Of a stretch of 5,526 nucleotides of DNA, positions 1 to 5,526 are shown piece after piece (the stretch's first letter is position 1; every line of letters starts with the position of its first letter). Origin of the DNA: Chloroflexota bacterium. Its GTDB lineage: Bacteria; Chloroflexota; Dehalococcoidia; GIF9; UBA5629. The stretch is taken from positions 1-5,526 of the forward strand of contig JAPLHL010000500.1 in assembly GCA_026389655.1 (NCBI GenBank). The letters run 5' to 3'. Both the position numbers and the translations under genes were made by a program. Under the pieces are notes generated by a model, which had not been told where the DNA came from, ran no database searches, and saw nothing but the letters and a program-made list of their open reading frames with translations.

Positions 1-1
1 C

Positions 2-658
2 CTGGAATATACGCGGAAGCATCACATGAACCTCGTTATCATGGCGACGCACGGTCATAGCGGGTTAAAGCGATGGTGGCTCGGCAGTGTATTCGAAAAA
101 GTAGTATCACAATCAATTGTCCCCATATTAGGTATCCATAGTAAACAAACGAAGGAAATCGATAAGGACAAGGCCGTAGCATTTAAGCGTATCCTCACTC
201 CCCTTGACGGCTCGGACACCGGTGAAGCAGCATTACACGATGCGGAAGCCGTGGCACTCAAAACGGGAGCATCGATGGTATTGCTGCATGTGATACCTGA
301 ACCGCACCTCATAGAGGCACGCATGCTCGGTCCCGAATTTACAGATATTGTTAAAGCCATGCACGATGCCGGGGAGAAATATCTCGATAAGGTAAATCAC
401 AGGCTGACTGAAAAGGGTATAGATGTCACGGCTAAAATAATGACCGGTGACCCTGCAGCCAGGATAGTCGACCAGGCAAAGCATGAGAAAGCCGACTTGA
501 TAGCAATGTCAACCCACGGGAGAAGCGGCATTGCCCGATGGGTACTGGGAAGCGTAGCAGATAAGATTTTGCACGAATCCAAGATACCTATGTGGCTGGT
601 CAGGCCAAAACGCATAATTAACGAAATGATTGGCAACGGCAACCATAAGGTAAATTAG
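2..658 (+). CDS. Tandem-domain universal stress protein (UspA family), 5' end outside window
   Basis: The reading frame is open from the first bases of the window, so the Met at 26 is internal and the true start lies upstream. Numbering from that Met, residues 1-37 are the tail of a first Usp domain. It carries the ATP-binding signature as A7-T-H-G10, nine residues, then G20-S21. A linker (about 38-52) leads to a complete second domain, 53-194. This opens with the usual beta strand and acidic residue (ILTPLDGSD, D61) and ends with S162-T-H-G165, nine residues, G175-S176. The family pattern is G-x2-G-x9-G-S/T; the first Gly is Ala in one copy and Ser in the other, a common variation. Members are soluble cytoplasmic proteins that bind ATP or AMP and accumulate under stress; the specific role here is unknown. 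The gene ends 31 bases before ino1 with no terminator between, so cotranscription is possible. Confidence 0.9.
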   Translation: MEYTRKHHMNLVIMATHGHSGLKRWWLGSVFEKVVSQSIVPILGIHSKQTKEIDKDKAVAFKRILTPLDGSDTGEAALHDAEAVALKTGASMVLLHVIPEPHLIEARMLGPEFTDIVKAMHDAGEKYLDKVNHRLTEKGIDVTAKIMTGDPAARIVDQAKHEKADLIAMSTHGRSGIARWVLGSVADKILHESKIPMWLVRPKRIINEMIGNGNHKVN

Positions 659-673
659 GTTTACGTATATCTA

Positions 674-680
674 AAAGGAG
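674..680 (+). promoter_or_regulatory. Ribosome binding site that fixes the ino1 start
   Basis: AAAGGAG lies 9 bases before the ATG at 690, an ideal spacing. The upstream in-frame TTG at 681 directly abuts this site with no spacer, so it cannot be used efficiently. The ATG at 690 is therefore chosen. Confidence 0.8.
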
Positions 681-689
681 TTGACCAAA

Positions 690-1796
690 ATGGGAAAAAT
701 AAACGTAGCAATAATAGGCGTGGGCAACTGCGCATCGTCCTTTGTACAGGGAGTCCACTATTATAAAAAAGCCAAAGACGATGAATTCGTGCCCGGTTTG
801 ATGCATGTCAACCTGGGAGGATATCACATCAGGGATATCAATTTTGTCGCAGCTATCGACATTGATAAGAACAAGGTAGGCAAGGACCTGTCTGAGGCTA
901 TTTTTACCAAACCCAACAACACATATAAGTTTTGCGATGTTCCCGCCACGGGAGTAAAGGTCGTCAGGGGCATGACTCATGATGGCTTAGGCAAATACCT
1001 TGGTAAAATCATTGAGAAGGCGCCCGGACCTACCGCTAATATCGTGAACATACTTAAAGAAGTCAAAGCTGATGTGGCCATTAACTACCTGCCGGTTGGC
1101 AGCGAAGAGGCCACCAAGTGGTACATAGAGCAAATACTGAATGCCGGGGTCGGGCTCGTTAATTGCATCCCCGTCTTCATCGGCAGGGAACCTTACTGGC
1201 ACAACCGCTTTGTAGAAGCCGGGATGCCCGTCATCGGTGATGACATCAAGTCCCAGGTCGGCGCCACTATTGTTCACAGGGTGCTTACCCGCCTATTCCG
1301 AGATCGCGGTGTCAAGCTGGAACGTACCTACCAGTTGAATTTCGGCGGAAATACTGACTTCTATAATATGCTTGAGCGTGAGCGTCTGGAATCAAAAAAG
1401 ATATCGAAGACCAATTCCGTCACATCCCAGCTCGACTATGAAATGAGTCCCGATAATATACATGTTGGACCAAGTGATTACGTTCCTTGGTTGCTGGACC
1501 GCAAGTTCTGTCACATCAGGATGGAAGGACGCACTTTCGGCGATGTTCCTCTTAACCTTGAATGCAAGCTGGAAGTCTGGGACAGCCCGAACTCGGCAGG
1601 AGTGGTTATAGATGCTGTTCGCTGCTTCAAGATCGCCAAAGATCGCGGGTTGGCCGGCGCCGTGGTTGCGCCCAGTGCATATTTCATGAAATCGCCACCT
1701 ATTCAATACTCGGACGACGAAGCACGAAGGCGCCTGGAACAATTTATCAGCGGCCAGGACCAGCAACACCCCATCAGCCTGCCTGAAACAGCTTGA
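690..1796 (+). CDS. ino1: Inositol-1-phosphate synthase (myo-inositol-3-phosphate synthase), Ino1
   Basis: Predicted NAD-dependent isomerase converting glucose-6-phosphate to 1L-myo-inositol-1-phosphate (EC 5.5.1.4), the only de novo route to inositol. It is 368 residues from the ATG at 690, close to the usual length of mycobacterial and archaeal forms and shorter than eukaryotic ones. Seen in order: an N-terminal Rossmann start with GVGNCAS (10-16); [13 protein letters not shown] (133-145); the lysine-bearing [10 protein letters not shown] (184-193), part of the catalytic region; NFGGNTDF (217-224), the bacterial counterpart of a conserved Asn/Gly-rich motif; GPSDYVPWL (260-268); and [14 protein letters not shown] (298-311). 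The protein is soluble and probably tetrameric, as known for the family. Its stop overlaps a possible TTG start of the next gene, and the two following genes use its product, so it likely supplies inositol phosphate for membrane lipid. No frameshift or missing key block is visible. Confidence 0.95.
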   Translation: MGKINVAIIGVGNCASSFVQGVHYYKKAKDDEFVPGLMHVNLGGYHIRDINFVAAIDIDKNKVGKDLSEAIFTKPNNTYKFCDVPATGVKVVRGMTHDGLGKYLGKIIEKAPGPTANIVNILKEVKADVAINYLPVGSEEATKWYIEQILNAGVGLVNCIPVFIGREPYWHNRFVEAGMPVIGDDIKSQVGATIVHRVLTRLFRDRGVKLERTYQLNFGGNTDFYNMLERERLESKKISKTNSVTSQLDYEMSPDNIHVGPSDYVPWLLDRKFCHIRMEGRTFGDVPLNLECKLEVWDSPNSAGVVIDAVRCFKIAKDRGLAGAVVAPSAYFMKSPPIQYSDDEARRRLEQFISGQDQQHPISLPETA

Positions 1797-1807
1797 TAGG
1801 GAGCCTT

Positions 1808-1835
1808 AGGAAAGGACAATATGTCAGGCCTATGA
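1808..1835 (+). promoter_or_regulatory. Ribosome site and four-codon leader cistron overlapping the pimA start
   Basis: Two purine cores, AGGA at 1808-1811 and AAAGGA at 1811-1816, lie 9 and 4 bases before an ATG at 1821. That ATG is out of frame with pimA and reads ATG TCA GGC CTA TGA. Its stop (1833-1835) overlaps the pimA ATG (1832-1834) as ATGA, the classic geometry for translational coupling. The pimA ATG itself has only AGG at 1826-1828, three bases away. Translation of the mini cistron is inferred, not shown. Confidence 0.45.
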
Positions 1836-2944
1836 AAATTGGGCTCGTTTCACCGTACGACTATTCCCATCCCGGCGGTGTTATAAATCACGTTTCATAT
1901 CTTGCACACCATTTGCATCTTATGGGTAATGACGTGAAGATCATCGCACCAATGCATAGAAAAGGCACGCGGTATATGGATGAGCAGGTAACCGCTGTCG
2001 GGAGGCCCCTTCCTATTCCGTATGGAGGCACTACCGCGCGTATACCACTATCTCCATGGCTACCCTACCAGGTAAGGTGGGTACTCGACAAGGAGAATTT
2101 CGACATTATTCATATGCATGAACCGTTCATACCCATGCTCTGCTTAAGCGCTCTCACAGAGTCACAGGCCATCAATGTCGGGACTTTCCATGCCTGCCAC
2201 GAACAATCTGCCGCCTACTGGCTTGGGCAGCCGATCTTGCGTAAATTGGGCAAGAAGCTTCATGGTAAAATTGCCGTATCTCAGCCTGCCCTGACATATA
2301 TATCAAAATATCTCCCGGGCGATTACCATATTATCCCCAACGGTGTGGATACGCAGCATTATCAGGTCAACGGCCCTGTTCGCAAGGAGTTTAAAGACGG
2401 CAAACTGAATATACTGTTTGTGGGAAGGCTGGAAGAACGAAAGGGCGTGGGCGATCTCATCCGTGCCTGTGCAGTCGTAAAAAAAAGCTTCCCCAATTTC
2501 CGGCTGATAATCGCCGGCCCTGGCATCCGGCTGCGAGGTTATTACGAAATGCTGGCTCGCATTCTGTTGAATGACCATGCGGTATTCACCAAGTTTGTAC
2601 CGTTTAATGAACTGCCTCAATACTACCGCACAGCCGATATTTTTTGCGCTCCGGCTAATGGGGGAGAAAGCTTCGGCATAGTCCTTCTGGAGGCCATGGC
2701 CAGCGGTACGCCGGTGGTGGCAACCAACATAGCTGGCTATGCCAGCGTACTGACCCACGGGCAGGAAGGGCTTCTGGCGAAACCAAGTAATCACCGCTCT
2801 CTGGCGAATGCATTATTGACCCTGTTGAAAGATAAACAAATGCGGGCAAGAATGGCAGAGCAAGGTCTTCTGACTGCTGAAAAATACAGCTGGGAAAACG
2901 TAAGCCGGCAGGTAATGGACTTTTACATGACTCTCTGCAAGTGA
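1832..2944 (+). CDS. pimA: PimA-like GT4 glycosyltransferase (phosphatidylinositol alpha-mannosyltransferase)
   Basis: Predicted to transfer mannose from GDP-mannose to phosphatidylinositol on the cytoplasmic membrane face, the first step to phosphatidylinositol mannosides. It is 370 residues from the ATG at 1832. That start is chosen because MKIGLVSPYD aligns with the PimA N-terminus; a TTG at 1793 would add 13 unlikely residues. Features of a two-domain GT-B fold: PGGV (14-17, donor-site glycine loop), HMHEP (94-98), TFHA with H120 where PimA has its active-site His, PNGVD (169-173), VGRLEERKG (197-205, with R199 and K204 matching donor-phosphate binders) and GGESFGIVLLE with the E279-x7-E287 pair of GT4 enzymes. 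No transmembrane segment is seen. The downstream lipid synthase and upstream ino1 support an inositol lipid acceptor. The sugar donor is not proven. A MshA-type enzyme acting on free inositol phosphate is the main alternative, but the short PGGV loop fits PimA better. Confidence 0.82.
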   Translation: MKIGLVSPYDYSHPGGVINHVSYLAHHLHLMGNDVKIIAPMHRKGTRYMDEQVTAVGRPLPIPYGGTTARIPLSPWLPYQVRWVLDKENFDIIHMHEPFIPMLCLSALTESQAINVGTFHACHEQSAAYWLGQPILRKLGKKLHGKIAVSQPALTYISKYLPGDYHIIPNGVDTQHYQVNGPVRKEFKDGKLNILFVGRLEERKGVGDLIRACAVVKKSFPNFRLIIAGPGIRLRGYYEMLARILLNDHAVFTKFVPFNELPQYYRTADIFCAPANGGESFGIVLLEAMASGTPVVATNIAGYASVLTHGQEGLLAKPSNHRSLANALLTLLKDKQMRARMAEQGLLTAEKYSWENVSRQVMDFYMTLCK

Positions 2945-2963
2945 ATTAATAAAGGATACGATA

Positions 2964-3560
2964 ATGTCAACATTCCAGGATGTACGCAAGAAAGCGCAGA
3001 ACGCTCTAACGAAGCCGCTTGTCCCGGTGATCAGCAAACTACATCTCACACCCGATGCCATGACCATCAGCGGTGTAGTATTAAACCTGGCTGCAGCCGT
3101 TATCATCGGTTTCGGACATCTGTTGATAGGCGGCATAGTGTTTCTGCTTGCCGGCCTTTTTGACATGCTTGATGGAGCGCTTGCCCGATATATGCAAAAA
3201 ACCACAAAACTCGGGGCGCTATTTGATTCAGTATCAGACAGGGTGACAGAGGGGGCCTTGTTCCTCAGCTTTATCTTCATTACCAGCGTTGCGGTCTGGC
3301 CATTCAGCGTAGTCTGGGAGCTGGTGCTGATTTTCCTGGCCATGATCGGGTCTTTTTTAACGAGCTACATTCGGGCCAGGGCAGAGGGGCTGGGTATAGA
3401 CTGCACCGTCGGCTTGTTTACACGTCCTGAGCGGGTTATAATATTAGCGCTCGGACTGCTCTTGAGCCAGGTTTTCATCGCCTTGGCCATAGTAGTGGTC
3501 CTTTCTTTTGTGACTGTGGGGCAACGTTTTCTGTTTGTTTGGCAACAAGCAAGAAAATAA
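2964..3560 (+). CDS. pgsA: CDP-alcohol phosphatidyltransferase, probable phosphatidylinositol-phosphate synthase
   Basis: Integral membrane enzyme predicted to join CDP-diacylglycerol and inositol-1-phosphate to form phosphatidylinositol phosphate, releasing CMP. The 198 residues contain the full family signature D-x2-DG-x2-AR-x8-G-x3-D-x3-D: D67, D70, G71, A74, R75, G84, D88 and D92, all present. These bind the metals and CDP. About six hydrophobic segments follow an amphipathic N-terminus (roughly 32-50, 52-66, 96-112, 117-136, 156-170, 172-190). The tracts LTPDAMTISG (28-37), SYIRARAEGLG (134-144) and RPER (154-157) match, from memory, mycobacterial PgsA1 rather than the phosphatidylglycerophosphate synthase of E. 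coli. Adjacency to ino1 and pimA supports this. The start has AAAGGA (2951-2956) seven bases upstream, and the gene begins 19 bases after pimA, implying one operon. A phosphatidylglycerophosphate or other alcohol substrate remains the alternative. Confidence 0.85.
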   Translation: MSTFQDVRKKAQNALTKPLVPVISKLHLTPDAMTISGVVLNLAAAVIIGFGHLLIGGIVFLLAGLFDMLDGALARYMQKTTKLGALFDSVSDRVTEGALFLSFIFITSVAVWPFSVVWELVLIFLAMIGSFLTSYIRARAEGLGIDCTVGLFTRPERVIILALGLLLSQVFIALAIVVVLSFVTVGQRFLFVWQQARK

Positions 3561-3594
3561 AATGTTAGGTTGGAAAGGAGACTGAGGTACAAAA

Positions 3595-3816
3595 ATGAGC
3601 GATAAAATATTTGAGGTAAGCTTGTGTACTCTGGCGGCAGCAACTTTGGTCTGGATAGTAGGAGGCATTGTTCTGGCAGCAATGGGGTATCCCTGGGCGG
3701 ATGTCGGTATTGGGCTTCTCATTTTCCTCACTATTTTAATGGGCATTGTTGTCCTGATAGTCGGCGGTAGCGCCCTCCTGTATTTCTGGGGCAAGAACTA
3801 TACGGCCCGTGGATAA
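3595..3816 (+). CDS. Small hypothetical membrane protein with two transmembrane segments
   Basis: A 73-residue protein I do not recognise. It has a short charged N-terminus (MSDKIFE), a hydrophobic segment at about 8-30, a short loop with GYPWADVG (31-38), a longer glycine-rich hydrophobic segment at about 38-64, and a basic tail (GKNYTARG) that suggests a cytoplasmic C-terminus. It is supported as a real gene by GAGGT (3584-3588) six bases before the ATG, by an in-frame stop just upstream at 3583 that leaves only this start, and by its fit in a gap where no other frame is convincing. It starts 34 bases after the PIP synthase gene, so it is probably on the same transcript. A role in the lipid pathway, such as a partner of the synthase, is only a guess from position. 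Confidence 0.7.
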   Translation: MSDKIFEVSLCTLAAATLVWIVGGIVLAAMGYPWADVGIGLLIFLTILMGIVVLIVGGSALLYFWGKNYTARG

Positions 3817-3818
3817 TT

Positions 3819-3834
3819 TGACGTACTTGCGTCA
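3819..3834 (+). promoter_or_regulatory. Inverted repeat TGACG-N6-CGTCA before purA
   Basis: Perfect five-base arms separated by TACTTG; a T-G wobble could extend the stem to six pairs with a four-base loop. No T-run follows, so it does not look like an intrinsic terminator. It ends 17 bases before GATAAT (3852-3857), placing its right arm where a -35 element would be, which would suit an operator. Short repeats of this size also occur by chance. Confidence 0.3.
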
Positions 3835-3851
3835 TTCCAAGGGATTAATAC

Positions 3852-3857
3852 GATAAT
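3852..3857 (+). promoter_or_regulatory. Candidate -10 element for purA
   Basis: GATAAT matches the sigma-70 TATAAT consensus at five of six positions and lies in the largest intergenic gap, 33 bases before the purA ATG. No good -35 hexamer is found at 16-18 bases upstream, and TTGACG at 3818-3823 is too far away (28 bases). The call therefore rests on one hexamer plus context. Confidence 0.25.
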
Positions 3858-3890
3858 AAATTTTGGCATGTCCAATTTAGGGTAGAAAGA

Positions 3891-5174
3891 ATGTCAGTTG
3901 TAGCTGTTATCGGCGCCCAATGGGGCGACGAAGGCAAAGGTAAAATAGTTGACCTTCTCTCAGAGAAGGCGGATGCTGTTATACGTTTTTCCGGAGGAGA
4001 CAACGCCGGCCACACGGTCATTAATCCCAATGGCGAATTTAAACTGCATATAGTACCTTCCGGCATTTTTTATCCGCGGGCAATCTGTGTTATAGGCAAT
4101 GGCGTTGTGATAAATCCGGGCGTACTTCTGGGAGAGTTGGACGCCCTCAAGTCAAGGGGAGTGGATGTCGGCAACCTTCACATTAGCGATCGCGCACACC
4201 TGATAATGCCCTGGCACATATTACTTGACGGGCTCGAAGAGGAAAAGCGCGGGCAGGGAGCTATCGGGACTACTAAGAAGGGCATCGGACCGGCATTCGC
4301 CGACAAGACAGCACGTCGAGGTATACGCACCTGCGATTTGCTCAACCCCAAGACGCTCAAGGAACGGCTCGCCGGTATTCTTGCTTCTAAAAATGAATTG
4401 CTTACGAAAGTTTATAATGTGCCGGCACTGGACCTTGAGTCTATTTTCAAAGAATACTCGGGCTACGCGGCCCGGCTGGCGCCCCATATAAAGGATACTA
4501 CTTCTCTTGTAAATGACCTGATCAGCAAGGGCAGCAATATTGTGCTGGAAGGCGCTCAGGGTACAATGCTTGACCCTGATTTTGGCTCCTATCCCTTTGT
4601 TACGTCTTCCTCACCACTTGCGGCAGGGGCCTGTATAGGGTCCGGTATAAACCCGCGCAGGATCGACCGGGTAGTGGGCATTTTTAAGGCTTATACTACA
4701 AGGGTGGGGGGTGGTCCTATGCCCACCGAGCTAAAAGATGAGGTTGGCGAATATATCAGGCAGCATGCCCATGAATACGGGGCCACTACCGGCAGGGCCA
4801 GGCGTTGCGGGTGGTTTGATGCCGTTGTAGGCCGCTACTCTACCGAGTTGAACGGATTCACCAGCGGTATACTTACCCGCCTGGATGTTTTGGACGAAAT
4901 GGACGCTGTCAAAATATGCGTGGCGTATCAGATGGGTGGAAAGACAGTTGACCGCTTTCCGGCGGATGTGGAAGCCCTGGAAAATTGTACACCTGTATAC
5001 GAGGAATTACCCGGCTGGAAAGCTCCAACAACTGATATACGCAATGCTAAAAAGCTGCCGGCGAACGCCCGTAAGTATGTGAAAAGGATCGAAGACCTTA
5101 TCAAATGCCCATTCCACATAATCTCCATCGGACCGCACCGCGAACAGAGCATAGTAATAAAAAACATTATTTAG
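3891..5174 (+). CDS. purA: Adenylosuccinate synthetase PurA
   Basis: Catalyses GTP-dependent condensation of IMP with aspartate to adenylosuccinate (EC 6.3.4.4), the first committed step from IMP to AMP, in the cytoplasm, usually as a homodimer. At 427 residues it is close to the 432 of E. coli. Motifs in order: QWGDEGKGK (10-18) with the catalytic D13; DNAGHTV (37-43) with H41, the second catalytic residue; GTTKKGIGPAFADK (126-139); EGAQG (220-224); YPFVTSSSP (234-242), part of the IMP site; TTGRARRCGW (299-308), the loop that binds aspartate; and TRLDVLD (329-335). All key blocks are present, so it should be active. The ATG has a modest site, AGGG at 3879-3882, eight bases upstream. It is not functionally tied to the lipid genes before it and is followed eight bases after its stop by a DUF3795 gene. 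Confidence 0.98.
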   Translation: MSVVAVIGAQWGDEGKGKIVDLLSEKADAVIRFSGGDNAGHTVINPNGEFKLHIVPSGIFYPRAICVIGNGVVINPGVLLGELDALKSRGVDVGNLHISDRAHLIMPWHILLDGLEEEKRGQGAIGTTKKGIGPAFADKTARRGIRTCDLLNPKTLKERLAGILASKNELLTKVYNVPALDLESIFKEYSGYAARLAPHIKDTTSLVNDLISKGSNIVLEGAQGTMLDPDFGSYPFVTSSSPLAAGACIGSGINPRRIDRVVGIFKAYTTRVGGGPMPTELKDEVGEYIRQHAHEYGATTGRARRCGWFDAVVGRYSTELNGFTSGILTRLDVLDEMDAVKICVAYQMGGKTVDRFPADVEALENCTPVYEELPGWKAPTTDIRNAKKLPANARKYVKRIEDLIKCPFHIISIGPHREQSIVIKNII

Positions 5175-5182
5175 CCGTGGCC

Positions 5183-5526
5183 ATGGATGATGACAGTATT
5201 CTCACAACATATTGCGGCCTCTACTGCAAAGATTGCATACCATCCAGGAAAGAGCTTTTTCTCACTGCTGCCCGGCTTGACCAGCTTTTGATAGAGCTCC
5301 AGTTTGACAGGTACGCTGAGTTAAAAGCGGGGCAGACCTACTGGTCCGAAGCCAATCATGAGTTTAAGAACTACCCCGAATTTGTCAGCGTGTTACGTGC
5401 AATTCGCAATCTGGAGTGTAAATCAGTCTGCAGGGAAGGGGGAGGCTGGAAGGGCGACCGCTGCCAGGTCAGGAATTGCGCGATGGAAAAGCATCTGACC
5501 GGCTGCTGGGAATGCGCTGGATATAA
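5183..5526 (+). CDS. DUF3795 cysteine-rich protein, 3' end outside window
   Basis: The frame is open from the ATG at 5183 to the window edge (114 codons, no stop). The first residues lead into CGLYCKDC (C11, C15, C18), the typical opening of DUF3795 proteins. Further cysteines are C79, C83, C94, C99, C108 and C111, the last within RNCAMEKHLTGCWEC, which matches the usual C-x-x-R-x-C-x-x-x-x-x-x-x-x-C-x-x-C closing part. Nine cysteines in 114 residues suggest binding of zinc or an iron-sulfur cluster; this is inference, as the family has no established function known to me. No membrane segment is seen. The start lies eight bases after the purA stop with no clear ribosome site, so translation is probably coupled to purA. 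GTG at 5177 is an alternative in-frame start. The missing part is likely short. Confidence 0.85.
   Translation, partial: MDDDSILTTYCGLYCKDCIPSRKELFLTAARLDQLLIELQFDRYAELKAGQTYWSEANHEFKNYPEFVSVLRAIRNLECKSVCREGGGWKGDRCQVRNCAMEKHLTGCWECAGY

Noticed and set aside
26..28. ATG as the true start of the universal stress protein.
   Set aside because: The frame is open upstream to the window edge and this Met falls in the middle of the C-terminal part of a first Usp domain.
650..664. Inverted repeat GTAAA-N5-TTTAC spanning the usp stop codon.
   Set aside because: Five A/T-rich pairs make a very weak stem, with no T-run after it, so it is not a credible terminator or operator.
681..689. TTG start for ino1 that would add three residues.
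   Set aside because: It touches the ribosome site with no spacer, while the ATG at 690 has the ideal nine-base spacing and matches the family N-terminus.
2479..2486. Run of eight A bases inside pimA, forming an in-frame A-AAA-AAA slippery heptamer.
   Set aside because: A shift to the -1 frame reaches a stop after about 30 codons, no stimulating stem was seen downstream, and the zero frame continues through all GT4 motifs. It is most simply two lysine codons.
2303..2794. A 163-codon minus-strand open frame inside pimA.
   Set aside because: It is fully antisense to the conserved C-terminal half of the glycosyltransferase and shows no family motif.
2813..3343. A 176-codon open frame on the minus strand over the pimA end and the PIP synthase gene.
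   Set aside because: It lies opposite two motif-complete genes and its translation is low in recognisable structure, rich in Ser, Thr and Arg; it is a shadow of the coding strand.
3562..3585. ATG with seven codons right after the PIP synthase stop.
   Set aside because: It has no ribosome site and no overlap with the next start; it is too short to support.

Overview
The window is a tightly packed stretch of bacterial chromosome with every gene on the + strand. It has moderate base composition, Shine-Dalgarno style ribosome sites and intergenic gaps of 8 to 74 bases. No RNA gene, mobile element, CRISPR array or long repeat is visible. Both ends cut through genes. Gene content and protein style (mycobacterial-type inositol lipid enzymes without an actinobacterial high-GC signature, a PurA of ordinary bacterial type, a DUF3795 protein common in anaerobes) make me think of Chloroflexota, perhaps Dehalococcoidia. 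That placement is inference from recall, not a search result.

Layout: (1) 2-658, the 3' part of a tandem-domain universal stress protein. (2) 690-1796, inositol-1-phosphate synthase (Ino1). (3) 1832-2944, a GT4 glycosyltransferase very like phosphatidylinositol mannosyltransferase PimA. (4) 2964-3560, a CDP-alcohol phosphatidyltransferase that best matches phosphatidylinositol-phosphate (PIP) synthase. (5) 3595-3816, an unrecognised 73-residue protein with two membrane segments. (6) 3891-5174, adenylosuccinate synthetase PurA. (7) 5183 to the window end, the 5' part of a cysteine-rich DUF3795 protein.

Genes 2 to 4 form a coherent pathway: glucose-6-phosphate to inositol-1-phosphate (Ino1), joined to CDP-diacylglycerol to give PIP (phosphatidyltransferase), then, after dephosphorylation by an enzyme not seen here, glycosylation of phosphatidylinositol on the inner membrane face (PimA-like). 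This is the first part of the actinobacterial phosphatidylinositol mannoside route, in the order ino1-pimA-pgsA and without the acyltransferase that in mycobacteria lies between pgsA and pimA. The small membrane protein follows closely and may belong to the same transcript. The 74-base gap before purA is the largest in the window and carries an inverted repeat and a weak promoter-like element, so purA and the DUF3795 gene may be a separate unit. A short leader cistron appears to couple ino1 and pimA translation.
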